Shown in pieces: positions 57,301 to 64,000 of a stretch of 64,000 nucleotides of DNA. Both the position numbers and the translations under genes were made by a program. How positions within the stretch are numbered: the first letter of the stretch is position 1; each line of letters opens with the position of its first letter. Source of the DNA: DASVTR01 sp033855775 (lineage in GTDB: Bacteria; Acidobacteriota; Blastocatellia; Pyrinomonadales; Pyrinomonadaceae); assembly GCA_033855775.1 (NCBI GenBank), contig JAWVFT010000088.1:16635-80634 (forward strand). Direction: 5' to 3'. The notes under the pieces were generated by a model that was not told where the DNA came from, did not search any database, and worked only from the letters and a program-made list of their open reading frames with translations.

Positions 57301-57403
57301 CTCGCTGCCCGACATCGGCTCGTCGCTCATCCTCGTGGACGCCGAAGGCCGCACCGTCACAGGCGACGGCAATGGCGGCGGCAGCGGCGGCGCGCAACGC
57401 TAA
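54329..57403 (+). CDS. Secreted double-domain M16 (pitrilysin-type) zinc peptidase
   Basis: 1024 residues; AAGGAG precedes the ATG. Signal peptide (LTIIMLVVSLFSSTLAVAQ). The first M16 domain carries the inverted zinc motif HLFEH at 91-95 and a distal Glu in VVKNEKRQSYDNR. A Pro/Ala/Thr/Gln linker at about 470-560 joins a second M16 domain (FTLPQLERRKLSNGLEVLIVRHSELP) in which the HxxEH position reads LASLTSALIDEG, so it is non-catalytic, as in heterodimeric M16B enzymes fused into one chain. The RGFPRGFETPDQIAGRLA segment is typical of the second half. Degrades peptides in the periplasm; the substrate is unknown. Confidence 0.93.
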   Translation: MTIKRLTIIMLVVSLFSSTLAVAQQSSATKTSLKGPDKTAVLPPIDYTEFKLKNGLRVIFHEDHSTPIVAVNVWYHVGSKNEVPGRTGFAHLFEHMMFQGSLHHDNDYFVPLQEAGGTLNGSTNSDRTNYWEVVPSNFLELALWLESDRMGYLLDAMTEKKLANQRDVVKNEKRQSYDNRPYGLVGARIAEAMYPPEHPYHWLTIGSLDDLTAASKEDVSDFFRRYYTPNNASLVVAGDINPKDARKLVEKYFGLLKQGPEVVRPNPPQPALEKETRVTMDDRVSLPRLYMVWHSSPQWSADEATLDTLAFVLAGGKGSRLYKSLVYEKQIAQDVSAFNNAREIAGQFQITATAKPGKTLEELEQAINEELAKVKTAPPTAEEMERAYNARESSFIYSMQTLGGFGGKSDQLNQYAVFTGKPNNFQQDLVRYQRVTAGDVTAMVNKYLTDKRLIMTVTPRARGAQKSGEAVPGSPAGAIATPSQQTAGATAPGSSNAASQTTRPVTAPTTTQTAGAQPQTKAEAAATAPAGATPPATTAQRKGEPEQADKSKLGGLYAPPAPKPDPSFTLPQLERRKLSNGLEVLIVRHSELPIINMSLVLKTGGAADPQTSAGLASLTSALIDEGTKTRSALDISNQLSAIGASLGTGADWDFSSLTLLTLTKHLDRALDIYADVLLNPTFPENELKLQRNTRLASLLQRRDNADATAALAYATLLYGRNHPYGRSIIGDETSVAAIKAEDIRRFYETYYHPNNAALIVVGDVKPDTLMPQLERALGSWKSADVPAVSISEPPARTNAAIYLVDKPGAAQSVINIGQIGPSRSTPDYFPLIVMNTLLGGQFTSRVNMNLREDKGYTYAARTSFDFRRGAGPFAASAGVQTAVTKESVAEFMKELRGVRGERPVTPTELEFSKQAIIRGFPRGFETPDQIAGRLAAVVIYNLPDSYFNNYIANVRAVTLDDVTRVANKYLDPSKMAILVVGDRKVIEPTLRSLPDIGSSLILVDAEGRTVTGDGNGGGSGGAQR

Positions 57404-57425
57404 ACCCGAACGCCGTCAAGACAAC

Positions 57426-57484
57426 AACGCGGCAGCGATGAATGGACGAGAGCCTCGCTCTCAACAATTAATCGCTGCCGCGTT
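57426..57484. terminator. Nested hairpin between convergent genes
   Basis: Outer 14-bp stem (AACGCGGCAGCGAT / ATCGCTGCCGCGTT) enclosing an inner 6-bp stem (GAGAGC/GCTCTC). No T run follows on the plus strand. Position between the M16 gene and a convergent gene suggests a 3'-end structure. Confidence 0.5.
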
Positions 57485-57509
57485 TCTGGGTATACGACGA
57501 TGCGCGACA

Positions 57510-58163
57510 TTACATAATCGGCTCGTTAATATCCACAGCGTCCCATGCGGCGAGTCTTCGTTCGGCACAGTCGCGGCAATCTTGCAGCAGCGCGGTGAGG
57601 CATTGCATAAACCATGGCGTGCCAAGCAACATACTTGTCACTGTGTCATCTGAGACTTCCAGTTCTGAGACAAACCGCGGGCGTGATATTTCGCTTTTGA
57701 CCTGGAGCGCTAATCTGATTCCGGCCCATCCGTTGCCGTCGTTGGGCATGATGTAGTCAGAGCCATGAACGCGCGCGAAGGCGTTGAAGGCAAACTTGAT
57801 TCTTCCAATCATCTGCGTGGGCGTCAGCCCCGGCTCGATGTCTTTATGTTCGATGCCCGGCTCGATGCGTTTCTCTTCATCGAAGTCGTAAGCATTTTCC
57901 AGCGCCTCCAACTCTTCGAGGGTGAAGACGACACCGCGCGTGTGGCGCGCAACGTAGGCGATGTAGAGCAGGTGGTAAGTGGCGCCCTCAATCAGCGCGA
58001 AGATGCAGTAGGCGCACGTCTTGCGCCAAAATGGCCCCGTGCTTTGGTCTTCCGGCCCCTGCCTGTCAAGCATCTCCAGCGCGCCGGAGCAATTCCTCAC
58101 GTCATCGGCCAACGCTCTCACGATGTCCCAGAACTCTTCTAAGGAATAAGGTATCTCTGCCAT
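57510..58163 (-). CDS. Hypothetical soluble protein
   Basis: 217 residues, no signal peptide or membrane helix. Mostly helical N-terminal half (LEEFWDIVRALADDVRNCSGALEML; TCAYCIFALIEGATYHLLYIAYVAR) and an acidic middle (EELEALENAYDFDEEKRIEPGIEHKDIEPG). Cysteines at CAYC, and near the C-terminus DCRDC, form two CxxC-like pairs that could bind a metal, though one pair is inside a predicted helix. A family is not recognised. Its codon use is less GC-extreme than its neighbours, hinting at a more recent arrival. Confidence 0.7.
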   Translation of the reverse strand: MAEIPYSLEEFWDIVRALADDVRNCSGALEMLDRQGPEDQSTGPFWRKTCAYCIFALIEGATYHLLYIAYVARHTRGVVFTLEELEALENAYDFDEEKRIEPGIEHKDIEPGLTPTQMIGRIKFAFNAFARVHGSDYIMPNDGNGWAGIRLALQVKSEISRPRFVSELEVSDDTVTSMLLGTPWFMQCLTALLQDCRDCAERRLAAWDAVDINEPIM

Positions 58164-58377
58164 CGTTCCAGCCCTCTGTCGGTTAATGTTTCAAGGTGAC
58201 GAAGCTTTCAAGCCGCGCTCGTCTCTCTTGCTGAGACAGTAAGCTTGCTTTGAAGTTTAATTATACGGCAGTTTCCGCCCGCCCGCCGCAACTATTTGAT
58301 ATGGCGAAGGGCCGAAATCGAGCGGGGTTTAATCCGGCGCGTTTCACCTTCGCTGTGTGGCGCCGCCGCGCGGGTGT

Positions 58378-58383
58378 TAAAAT
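58378..58383 (+). promoter_or_regulatory. -10-like box next to the rlmN start
   Basis: TAAAAT ends nine bases before the rlmN ATG at 58393, so a transcript from it would have almost no leader. No Shine-Dalgarno sequence is visible in the same stretch. Confidence 0.35.
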
Positions 58384-58392
58384 AAACGGGCA

Positions 58393-59475
58393 ATGAATCA
58401 AGCGAGACATTTGACGGGATTATCGAAAGAGGAACTAACCGGCTTCGTGCGAGAGCTTGGCGAGCCGGACTATCGCGCGCGTCAAATCTTCGCCGCGCTG
58501 CATCATCGTCGCCTCCGCTCGTTTGACGAGATGACGGACTTGCCGAAGGCTTTGCGCGAGCAACTCAAAGAGCGCGGAAGCGCCGCGACGCTCAAGGTCG
58601 AATCGCGCTACGTCTCCGACGACGGCACGCGCCGCTACCTGCTGAAGACCCACGACAATCTTCCGGTCGAAGCCGTCTTCATTCCCGAAGAGCGGCGCGA
58701 TACCATCTGCTTTTCTTCGCAGTCGGGCTGCCCCCTACAATGCGACTTTTGCCTGACGGCGAAGCTCGGCTTGCTGCGCACTTTGACGGCTGGCGAAATG
58801 GTCGAGCAGATTATCATCGCGCTCAACGACGCTTACGGCGAAGGCATTCAGACGCCGCGCGGCACGAATCTGGTGGCGATGGGAGCGGGCGAGCCGTTCC
58901 TCGCCTTCGAGCCTTTGATGCGCGCGCTCAAAATCATGGCCGAGCCTTCGGGGCTGTTCATCGTCCCCAACCGCGTGACCGTTTCGACAGCCGGCATCGT
59001 GCCGCGCATACGCGAGCTTGCGACCATCACGCCGCGCCCGCATCTCGCTATCTCGCTGGCCGCGCCGACAGACGAACTGCGCAACGTGCTGATGCCGATT
59101 AATCGCAAGTGGCCGCTTGAGGAATTGCTGGCGGCCTGCAAAGAGTTTGAGACATCGCTCAAGCCGGGCGAGCGTTTCACCTTCGAGTACGTCATGCTCG
59201 ACGGCGTTAATGACGCGGACGAGCAAGCGCGCCAACTCGCCAACCTGCTCAATCGTCATCAACTGCGCGTCAAAGTGAATCTCATTCCGCACAACCCGGC
59301 AGACCCTCTGCCGTATAGACCTTCGCCGCCGGAGCGCGTGGAAAGCTTCAAAGCGATTCTCGAAGCCAAGGGCGTTCAAGCCTACGTGCGCCGCCCGCGC
59401 GGGCGCGACATCTATGCCGCCTGCGGCCAACTCGCCGCGCGCGGCGCCATCAATCCGCTGCAAACGGCAAGCTAA
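58393..59475 (+). CDS. rlmN: 23S rRNA (adenine2503-C2)-methyltransferase
   Basis: 360 residues; radical-SAM enzyme that methylates A2503 in 23S rRNA and A37 in some tRNAs. The 4Fe-4S motif is CPLQCDFC within ICFSSQSGCPLQCDFCLTAK. Other family marks are NLVAMGAGEPFLAFEP (the usual GMGEP reads GAGEP), TVSTAGIVPRI, LAISLAAPTDELRNVLMPINRKWPLEEL, FEYVMLDGVNDADEQARQLA, and the C-terminal catalytic Cys in RDIYAACGQLA. Length and order are normal. Confidence 0.96.
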   Translation: MNQARHLTGLSKEELTGFVRELGEPDYRARQIFAALHHRRLRSFDEMTDLPKALREQLKERGSAATLKVESRYVSDDGTRRYLLKTHDNLPVEAVFIPEERRDTICFSSQSGCPLQCDFCLTAKLGLLRTLTAGEMVEQIIIALNDAYGEGIQTPRGTNLVAMGAGEPFLAFEPLMRALKIMAEPSGLFIVPNRVTVSTAGIVPRIRELATITPRPHLAISLAAPTDELRNVLMPINRKWPLEELLAACKEFETSLKPGERFTFEYVMLDGVNDADEQARQLANLLNRHQLRVKVNLIPHNPADPLPYRPSPPERVESFKAILEAKGVQAYVRRPRGRDIYAACGQLAARGAINPLQTAS

Positions 59476-59624
59476 AATTTCGTCAAGCGTGAAGCGACCA
59501 TCATCACTCTTAAGTGAAAGCTCGCTCCTGTCCACTCATGCTTCTCGATTCACGCTCGACGAAGTTTTTAGTTACAATCACCCGGAACAATTAAACTTGA
59601 AAGTGGCGAGACGTTTATCCAAAG

Positions 59625-60203
59625 ATGAGACGAAAGATTTGTAGACGGCGAATGATGAAGAGCGCGCTCGCGGCGCTGCTGCTCTTTGTTCCGGCCAACT
59701 TTTACGCGACCGTGACAACGCGCTGGCGCTCCGTGCAGCCGAACATCGGCATCAACGGCTTTCTGGCTCTGGATAAAGTTCAACGGGGCCGCACGGTGCA
59801 GGCGGCCATCGTGATGAGCATCCCCGCGGGCTATCACGTCAACTCGAACCAGCCGGGCAACAAGTTTTCAATCGCCACCGTGCTCAAAGTTGAGGCGCCG
59901 GGCGGATTGCGCGTCAGCCCCGTCAGCTATCCGCGCGCGCAGTTGCGCAAGTTCAGTTTCTCCGAAGACAGGATTGCGGTCTTCGAAGGACGCGCCGTGT
60001 TGCGCTTCAACATCACAGTCCCGGCCAGCTATCAAGTCGGCGTGACGCAGTTGCGCGCGCGCTTGAAATATCAAAGCTGCACCGACGAGGTTTGCTTTCC
60101 GCCCGCCACGCGCGAAGTCAACGTCCCCATCACAGTCATCGGAGCCAACGAATCAGGCAAGAGCATCAACGGCCAAATATTCGGCGGCAGGCGTAAGGGC
60201 TAA
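59625..60203 (+). CDS. Secreted DsbD-alpha/DsbC-like N-terminal-domain protein
   Basis: 192 residues, with a signal peptide (MMKSALAALLLFVPANFYA). The mature part resembles the immunoglobulin-like N-terminal domain of DsbD: GFLALDKVQRGRTVQAAIVMSIPAGYHVNSNQP and the redox region RLKYQSCTDEVCFPP, which holds the two cysteines that shuttle electrons to periplasmic partners. The membrane and thioredoxin domains of full DsbD are absent, so it would need a separate reductase such as CcdA. ATG 59652/59655 are alternative starts. Relevant to keeping apocytochromes reduced, by inference. Confidence 0.78.
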   Translation: MRRKICRRRMMKSALAALLLFVPANFYATVTTRWRSVQPNIGINGFLALDKVQRGRTVQAAIVMSIPAGYHVNSNQPGNKFSIATVLKVEAPGGLRVSPVSYPRAQLRKFSFSEDRIAVFEGRAVLRFNITVPASYQVGVTQLRARLKYQSCTDEVCFPPATREVNVPITVIGANESGKSINGQIFGGRRKG

Positions 60204-60312
60204 CCGAGACGCGGAGACACGGAGATAAAGACAGGCCATGCTGATGCTTCAAAATGCCTCTGACTATTCCTTCGCTATCTCTACGTCTCATCAAGTCGGT
60301 CTATCGCCTCGG
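60204..60312. repeat. Purine-rich dispersed intergenic repeat, copy 2
   Basis: GAGACGCGGAGACACGGAGATAAAGACAGG at 60206-60235 is mirrored by CCTGTCTCCGCGTCCCATTTCCCCGCGTC at 60318-60346, the second arm reaching into the end of pgeF. Related to the block at 850-960. Confidence 0.55.
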
Positions 60313-61200
60313 TCACCCTGTCTCCGCGTCCCATTTCCCCGCGTCGCCGTTAATGCCGATGACGGACATCAATCTTCCGGTTCGTCCATAGACGCGCTTT
60401 TCGCGGCGGTAGGAAAAGAAGAGATCGGGGCGGCACATGGTGCAGAGCGGAGCGATGTGGATGCGCGCGGCTGCGACGCCAGCAGCGATTAGTTGTTCCT
60501 GATTCGCTCGCGGCAAATCAATGAGAGCGTGGCCCGCGCGCGTCTCTGTTAAGAGTTGGTCGGCGGCAGGAAACTTTTGGCGGAAAGCGTCTATCACTTC
60601 GCCGCCGACTTCGTAGCAGCAAGCGCCTGCGGCGGGGCCGATGGCGGCGAACACATCAGCCGGATTGGTGTCGTACTCTTCGTTCATTCTATCGAGCGCG
60701 CGTGAGACGATTTCCGCGAGCGTGCCGCGCCACCCGGCATGGATGGCGGCGAACGCTCCCGTTCGCGCGTCGCCCAGGATGACCGGAACGCAGTCCGCCG
60801 TCTTGACGCCGAGCAGCAAGCCTTTTGTGCGACTGGTGAGAGCATCGCAGCGCGCCGCTTCGCCGAGCGAGTCGAGCGGCTCTCGCGCGTCTTCCAGACT
60901 TTTAACGACGCGCACGTTTGCGCCATGGACTTGCCAGCAGGCTGCGAGTTGCCAGTCGCCCTCGAAGAGGCTGAGAAAGCGGCGACGATTTTCATAAATA
61001 TTTTCGGCGGGATCGTCGTCAAAGCCCGCTAGGTTGAGCGCGTCGTGCGGCATCGGGCTGACGCCTCCGAGCCGCGTCGAGAAGGCATTGACAAAGCCTT
61101 CCGCTTCGAGCGGCGCGCAAGCGAGAGCGCGCACGCCTTCCCGCTCGCGCCAGTAGAATCCGGCGCGCGCCAGTTCCGTTTCATCCGTGATTATTTCCAT
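60313..61200 (-). CDS. pgeF: Peptidoglycan editing factor PgeF / YfiH-family copper-type oxidoreductase
   Basis: 295 residues from ATG 61200 (in-frame ATGs at 61206, 61212 and 61215 could extend it). The YfiH/DUF152 family marks are FSTRLGGVSPMPHDALNLAGFDDDP, CWQVHGANVRVV, LLGVKTADCVPVIL, FAAIHAGWRGTLAEIV, GPAAGACCYEVG and a C-terminal SYRREKRVYGRTGRLMSVIGI. The metal-site His-Cys-His (WQVHG, TADC, IHAGW) is complete. E. coli YfiH removes wrongly incorporated L-Ser from peptidoglycan precursors; relatives act on purine nucleosides. Its 5' end overlaps that of acpS on the other strand. Confidence 0.92.
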   Translation of the reverse strand: MEIITDETELARAGFYWREREGVRALACAPLEAEGFVNAFSTRLGGVSPMPHDALNLAGFDDDPAENIYENRRRFLSLFEGDWQLAACWQVHGANVRVVKSLEDAREPLDSLGEAARCDALTSRTKGLLLGVKTADCVPVILGDARTGAFAAIHAGWRGTLAEIVSRALDRMNEEYDTNPADVFAAIGPAAGACCYEVGGEVIDAFRQKFPAADQLLTETRAGHALIDLPRANQEQLIAAGVAAARIHIAPLCTMCRPDLFFSYRREKRVYGRTGRLMSVIGINGDAGKWDAETG

Positions 61201-61570
61201 TGGCATAGACATCATCGAAGTCCATCGCGTGCGCGAAGTGATAGAACGCACGCCGCGCTTTCTTGAGCGCGTGTACACAGAGGCCGAGCGCGCTTACTGC
61301 GAGAGTCGCGGAGCGGTCGCCGCGCAACATTATGCCGCACGCTTCGCCGCAAAAGAAGCCGCGCTCAAGGCTCTGCAAACAGGTTGGAGCGGCGGCGTCG
61401 CATGGCAGGATGTCGAAGTCGCCGCGCGCGAGAGCGGCGCGCCCCTGCTCATCCTGCGCGGCCTCGTCCGCCAACTCTTCGACCAATCCGGCGCGACCGC
61501 CGCGCATCTCTCAATCTCCCACACTGCCGAACACGCCATCGCGCAAGTCATCCTCGAACGCGCCGGTTAA
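61187..61570 (+). CDS. acpS: Holo-[acyl-carrier-protein] synthase
   Basis: 127 residues; transfers 4'-phosphopantetheine from CoA to ACP. Starts at GTG 61187 (IISIGIDIIEVHRVREV), which is exactly the family N-terminus with the metal-binding Asp in GIDI. The second motif, AARFAAKEAALKALQTG, carries the catalytic Glu-Lys. The C-terminal LSISHTAEHAIAQVILE completes the small alpha/beta fold. No Shine-Dalgarno is seen. The first 14 bases lie inside the divergent pgeF gene. Confidence 0.95.
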   Translation: MIISIGIDIIEVHRVREVIERTPRFLERVYTEAERAYCESRGAVAAQHYAARFAAKEAALKALQTGWSGGVAWQDVEVAARESGAPLLILRGLVRQLFDQSGATAAHLSISHTAEHAIAQVILERAG

Positions 61571-61584
61571 AGCGATTCATAAAC

Positions 61585-61624
61585 AAGCAGGCGAGCGAGT
61601 TTCATCAAACTCGCCCGCCTGCTT
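61585..61624. terminator. Bidirectional terminator between acpS and the PBP gene
   Basis: Eighteen-base arms with one A-C mismatch (AAGCAGGCG.GCGAGTTT / AAACTCGC.CGCCTGCTT) and a 4-base CATC loop. Six T follow at 61633, nine bases after the stem. Confidence 0.8.
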
Positions 61625-61655
61625 TAGTCAACTTTTTTGTCGCGCTCTTAAACGT

Positions 61656-64000
61656 CTAGCGATTCTGTCCCGGCCCTCTGACGCGCATGTCGTTGACGAG
61701 CGTGCGCTGGCCGCGCGTGTCAATCTCAACCTGCGTCGCCTTCCATGTGGGCGGCAGCTTGGGGTTGGTTTCGGCGCGCGGCAAAGGCTGCTGCGTCCGG
61801 GTCGAAGCATCTCGCGCGAGCGTGCGCGCAGTAGTGTCGTCAGTTGCCAAGCTTGTCTCCATCGCGGGATATTGCTCGGACGCGCTGGCTGCTGCGGTCA
61901 GTTCTTCAAAGCTGCCGTGGGCGTAGCATTCGATGGTCGGAGCGAGGCTGCCCGTGATGGCAATCTGTTCGCGCTGCGGGCAGGTCGCGCCCGCGAGGAG
62001 CCCCGTCTCCGGGTCAACGAAGACGCTCGTGATGCCCGCGGGGCGTTCGAATCTTTCGCCGCCGAGTTCCGGTCGCAACTCGACCGCGCCCTTAACAAAC
62101 TCCGTCCAGGCGGGCAACGCAGCCTCCGCGCCCGTCAAGCCCAACTGCTTGTTATCGTCAAAGCCAATCCAGACGGCGCAGACCAGATTCGGCGTGTAGC
62201 CGATGAACCAGCCGTCGCGCGACGTGCCTGTCTTGCCCGCAATCGCCGTCTTCTTGACAGAGCCGCGCGCCGCGCGAGCCGTGCCGTGGTCTATCACGTC
62301 CGAGAGCATGTCCGTTATCAGGTAGGCGGTCGTCGGTTGGATAACAGGCTGCGGCGTTCCTTTGCCGCCGATAACTTCCGCTCCGCTCGAATCGGTCGCG
62401 CGCTCTATGACGCGCGGCTCTGTGCGCTGGCCTTCGTTGGCAAAAGCAGTGTACGCGGCGGCCATGTCGAGCGGCGTCGCTTCCGTCGTGCCGAGCGCGA
62501 GCGCAGGATACGGCGCGGGCTTCGGCAGTCCGAGTTTCTCAGCCATGCTCGCAACGCGCGGCAGTCCAACGCGCATCGCCACGTCAACCGTGACCACGTT
62601 CAGAGACTTCACCAAACCCGTCCGCATCATCACATCGCGCATCGAATACGCGCCGCCGTAATTGGCCGGATGATACGTGGCGCGACGGTCGTAAATAAAC
62701 TCGCGCGGCGCATCCTCGTACATAGAGACGGGCGACAGACCGCTCTCAAGCGCCGAAGCATAGACGATGGGCTTGAAGACGGAGCCGGGCTGGCGCAACG
62801 AATCCGTCGCGCGATTCAACTGCGACTCTGCATAGCTGCGTCCTCCGACCATCGCCAGCACGTCGCCCGTCTTCGGGTCTAAAGCCACGAGCGCGACCTG
62901 CGGCGTCGCCTTGCCTCCCGCGTAAACTTTATCCAGCCGCTCAAGCTGTCGCCCGACGGCCTCTTCCGCGAGTTGCTGTAAATCCAAATCAATCGTCGTG
63001 TAGACACGCAACCCGCCGCGCTCGTCCTTGTGGCCGGAGCGTTCAAGCTGCGCGTCGCTCATGCGGTTGACGTAATCAATGAAGTAGGGCGCGAGCGATT
63101 CGTTGTGCTCCGGCGCGGGCGCGACCTGCAAAGGCTCCTGCGCCGCCGCCGCATTTTCTTCGCCGGTGATAACGCCGTCGCGCAGCATCGCGTCGAGCAC
63201 CATCCGGCGACGCGCGGTGGCGGCCTCCGTGTGACGGTCGGGCGCATAGCGGCTAGGGCTTTGAATCATCCCGGCAATCGTCGCAGCCTCCGCGAGGCTC
63301 AAGTCCTTCAAATCTTTTCCGAAGAAGACGCGCGCCCCTTGCTCGACGCCGCGCACGCCGACGGAGCCGCGCTGCCCAAGGTAAACCTCGTTGCAGTAGA
63401 GCGCGAAGATGTCTTCCTTCGAGAGACGACGCTCAAGCGACAAGCTAATCATCGCTTCGGCATACTTGCGCGCCAGCGTTCGCTCCGGCGAGAGATAAGT
63501 GTTCTTGACGAGTTGCTGCGTGATGGTCGAGCCGCCCTGTCCCGCTTCGTTGTCGCCCGCGTTGCGCAGGAACGCCCGCGCGATGCCGAGCAGGTCAACG
63601 CCCCTGTGGTCGAAGAAGCGATGGTCTTCAATCGAGAGAATCGCGTGCGCCAGCACGGGCGGAATATCTTGATACGAGAGCGCGGCCCTTTGGCCCGCCT
63701 TCATCGAAGCGTCTGCGGTCAGGAGTTCCGGCTCAAGCTGGTAGGAATCGAGCGTCAGCGCGTCGCCCGTCAACTGCGCGATGCGATTGCTCTTGTCAAA
63801 ACTAACGTTGACGATTGACGGCCCACTGTAGCCGCTCGCGCGGCGCGGGCGAATCTCAACCGCGTCGGCCTGCGCCGTGAAGCTGCCGCTCCAAACATCG
63901 CTGGCGTTCTTTTCGATGTAACCTGCGCGGCGCAACAAGGCGACCAGTCGCTCGCGCGTCATCGTCTGCCCTGCGCGCAAGCGGCGCGGCGCGGCATAGA
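61656..64000 (-). CDS. Bifunctional penicillin-binding protein (PBP1b-like), N-terminus outside window
   Basis: 781 residues visible; the frame is open through base 64000, so the cytoplasmic tail and membrane anchor are missing. The order is a UB2H-like domain (RLVALLRRAGYIEKNASDVWSGSFTAQADAVEIRPR), glycosyltransferase family 51 (ILSIEDHRFFDHRGVDLLGIARAF, GQGGSTITQQLVKNTYLSPERTLARKY), and transpeptidase with SVFK in RQPGSVFKPIVYA, SLN in VKSLNVVTVD and KTG in AGKTGTSRDGWFIGYTPNLV. The C-terminal 110 residues are a Thr/Ala-rich tail. It polymerises and cross-links peptidoglycan in the periplasm. The UB2H segment groups it with PBP1b rather than PBP1a. Confidence 0.94.
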   Translation of the reverse strand, partial: YAAPRRLRAGQTMTRERLVALLRRAGYIEKNASDVWSGSFTAQADAVEIRPRRASGYSGPSIVNVSFDKSNRIAQLTGDALTLDSYQLEPELLTADASMKAGQRAALSYQDIPPVLAHAILSIEDHRFFDHRGVDLLGIARAFLRNAGDNEAGQGGSTITQQLVKNTYLSPERTLARKYAEAMISLSLERRLSKEDIFALYCNEVYLGQRGSVGVRGVEQGARVFFGKDLKDLSLAEAATIAGMIQSPSRYAPDRHTEAATARRRMVLDAMLRDGVITGEENAAAAQEPLQVAPAPEHNESLAPYFIDYVNRMSDAQLERSGHKDERGGLRVYTTIDLDLQQLAEEAVGRQLERLDKVYAGGKATPQVALVALDPKTGDVLAMVGGRSYAESQLNRATDSLRQPGSVFKPIVYASALESGLSPVSMYEDAPREFIYDRRATYHPANYGGAYSMRDVMMRTGLVKSLNVVTVDVAMRVGLPRVASMAEKLGLPKPAPYPALALGTTEATPLDMAAAYTAFANEGQRTEPRVIERATDSSGAEVIGGKGTPQPVIQPTTAYLITDMLSDVIDHGTARAARGSVKKTAIAGKTGTSRDGWFIGYTPNLVCAVWIGFDDNKQLGLTGAEAALPAWTEFVKGAVELRPELGGERFERPAGITSVFVDPETGLLAGATCPQREQIAITGSLAPTIECYAHGSFEELTAAASASEQYPAMETSLATDDTTARTLARDASTRTQQPLPRAETNPKLPPTWKATQVEIDTRGQRTLVNDMRVRGPGQNR

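Noticed and set aside
61263..62882. 539-residue plus-strand open frame
   Set aside because: Overlaps acpS in another frame and runs antisense to the PBP gene, whose catalytic motifs are clear.

Overview
The window is a high-GC, gene-dense bacterial chromosome segment with long genes on both strands. It most resembles Acidobacteriota. The evidence is a GWxTD-domain protein, a Ser/Thr kinase fused to cyclase, TolB-like and TPR modules, many secreted proteins with TPR or carboxypeptidase-like regulatory domains, and system II (ResB/CcsA) cytochrome c maturation. Class level (Blastocatellia-like) is only an impression. I found no tRNA, rRNA, CRISPR array, insertion sequence, integrase or phage gene.

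Layout. 1-3.0 kb: minus-strand gamma-carbonic anhydrase, hisS and aspS (cut by the window edge). 3.1-11.2 kb: mostly envelope and signalling genes, including two lipoproteins, a stand-alone B12-binding protein with the W-x9-EH photoreceptor signature, a TTHB210-like secreted protein, a TlpA-like thioredoxin, a GAF protein and a TonB C-terminal-domain protein. 11.6-18.4 kb: a ten-heme cytochrome fused to an LVIVD propeller, behind an outer-membrane beta-barrel gene. Divergent from these is a double HbpS/GlcG-domain lipoprotein. 20.9-23.6 kb: a membrane coiled-coil protein ending in a degenerate gluzincin-like domain, and a TPR protein.

23.9-32.3 kb: resB-ccsA, an unknown secreted protein, two nine-heme cytochromes, a four-heme lipoprotein and a TPR lipoprotein. 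Together with the 11.6-16 kb protein this makes 32 CxxCH sites plus the machinery to fill them, so the two blocks probably serve one periplasmic or envelope electron-transfer system whose substrate the sequence does not reveal. 32.4-32.75 kb is a 15-unit, 21-bp tandem array. 32.8-46 kb: ABC1/UbiB kinase, the kinase-cyclase-TPR protein, glutaminyl cyclase, a SurA-like/DsbA fusion, an ATP-dependent DNA ligase, a BtuF-like protein, nitroreductase, a VOC protein and cytochrome P460.

45.5-64 kb: tatA-tatC, GWxTD protein, endonuclease V, a polysaccharide-export protein with TPRs, nadB, a double M16 peptidase, an unknown protein, rlmN, a DsbD-alpha-like protein, pgeF and acpS overlapping head to head, and a bifunctional PBP cut by the right edge. 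Intergenic DNA carries several unrelated tandem or inverted repeats (units of 20/40, 21 and 9 bp and a 31-bp inverted repeat), clear sigma70-type promoters and strong hairpin terminators.
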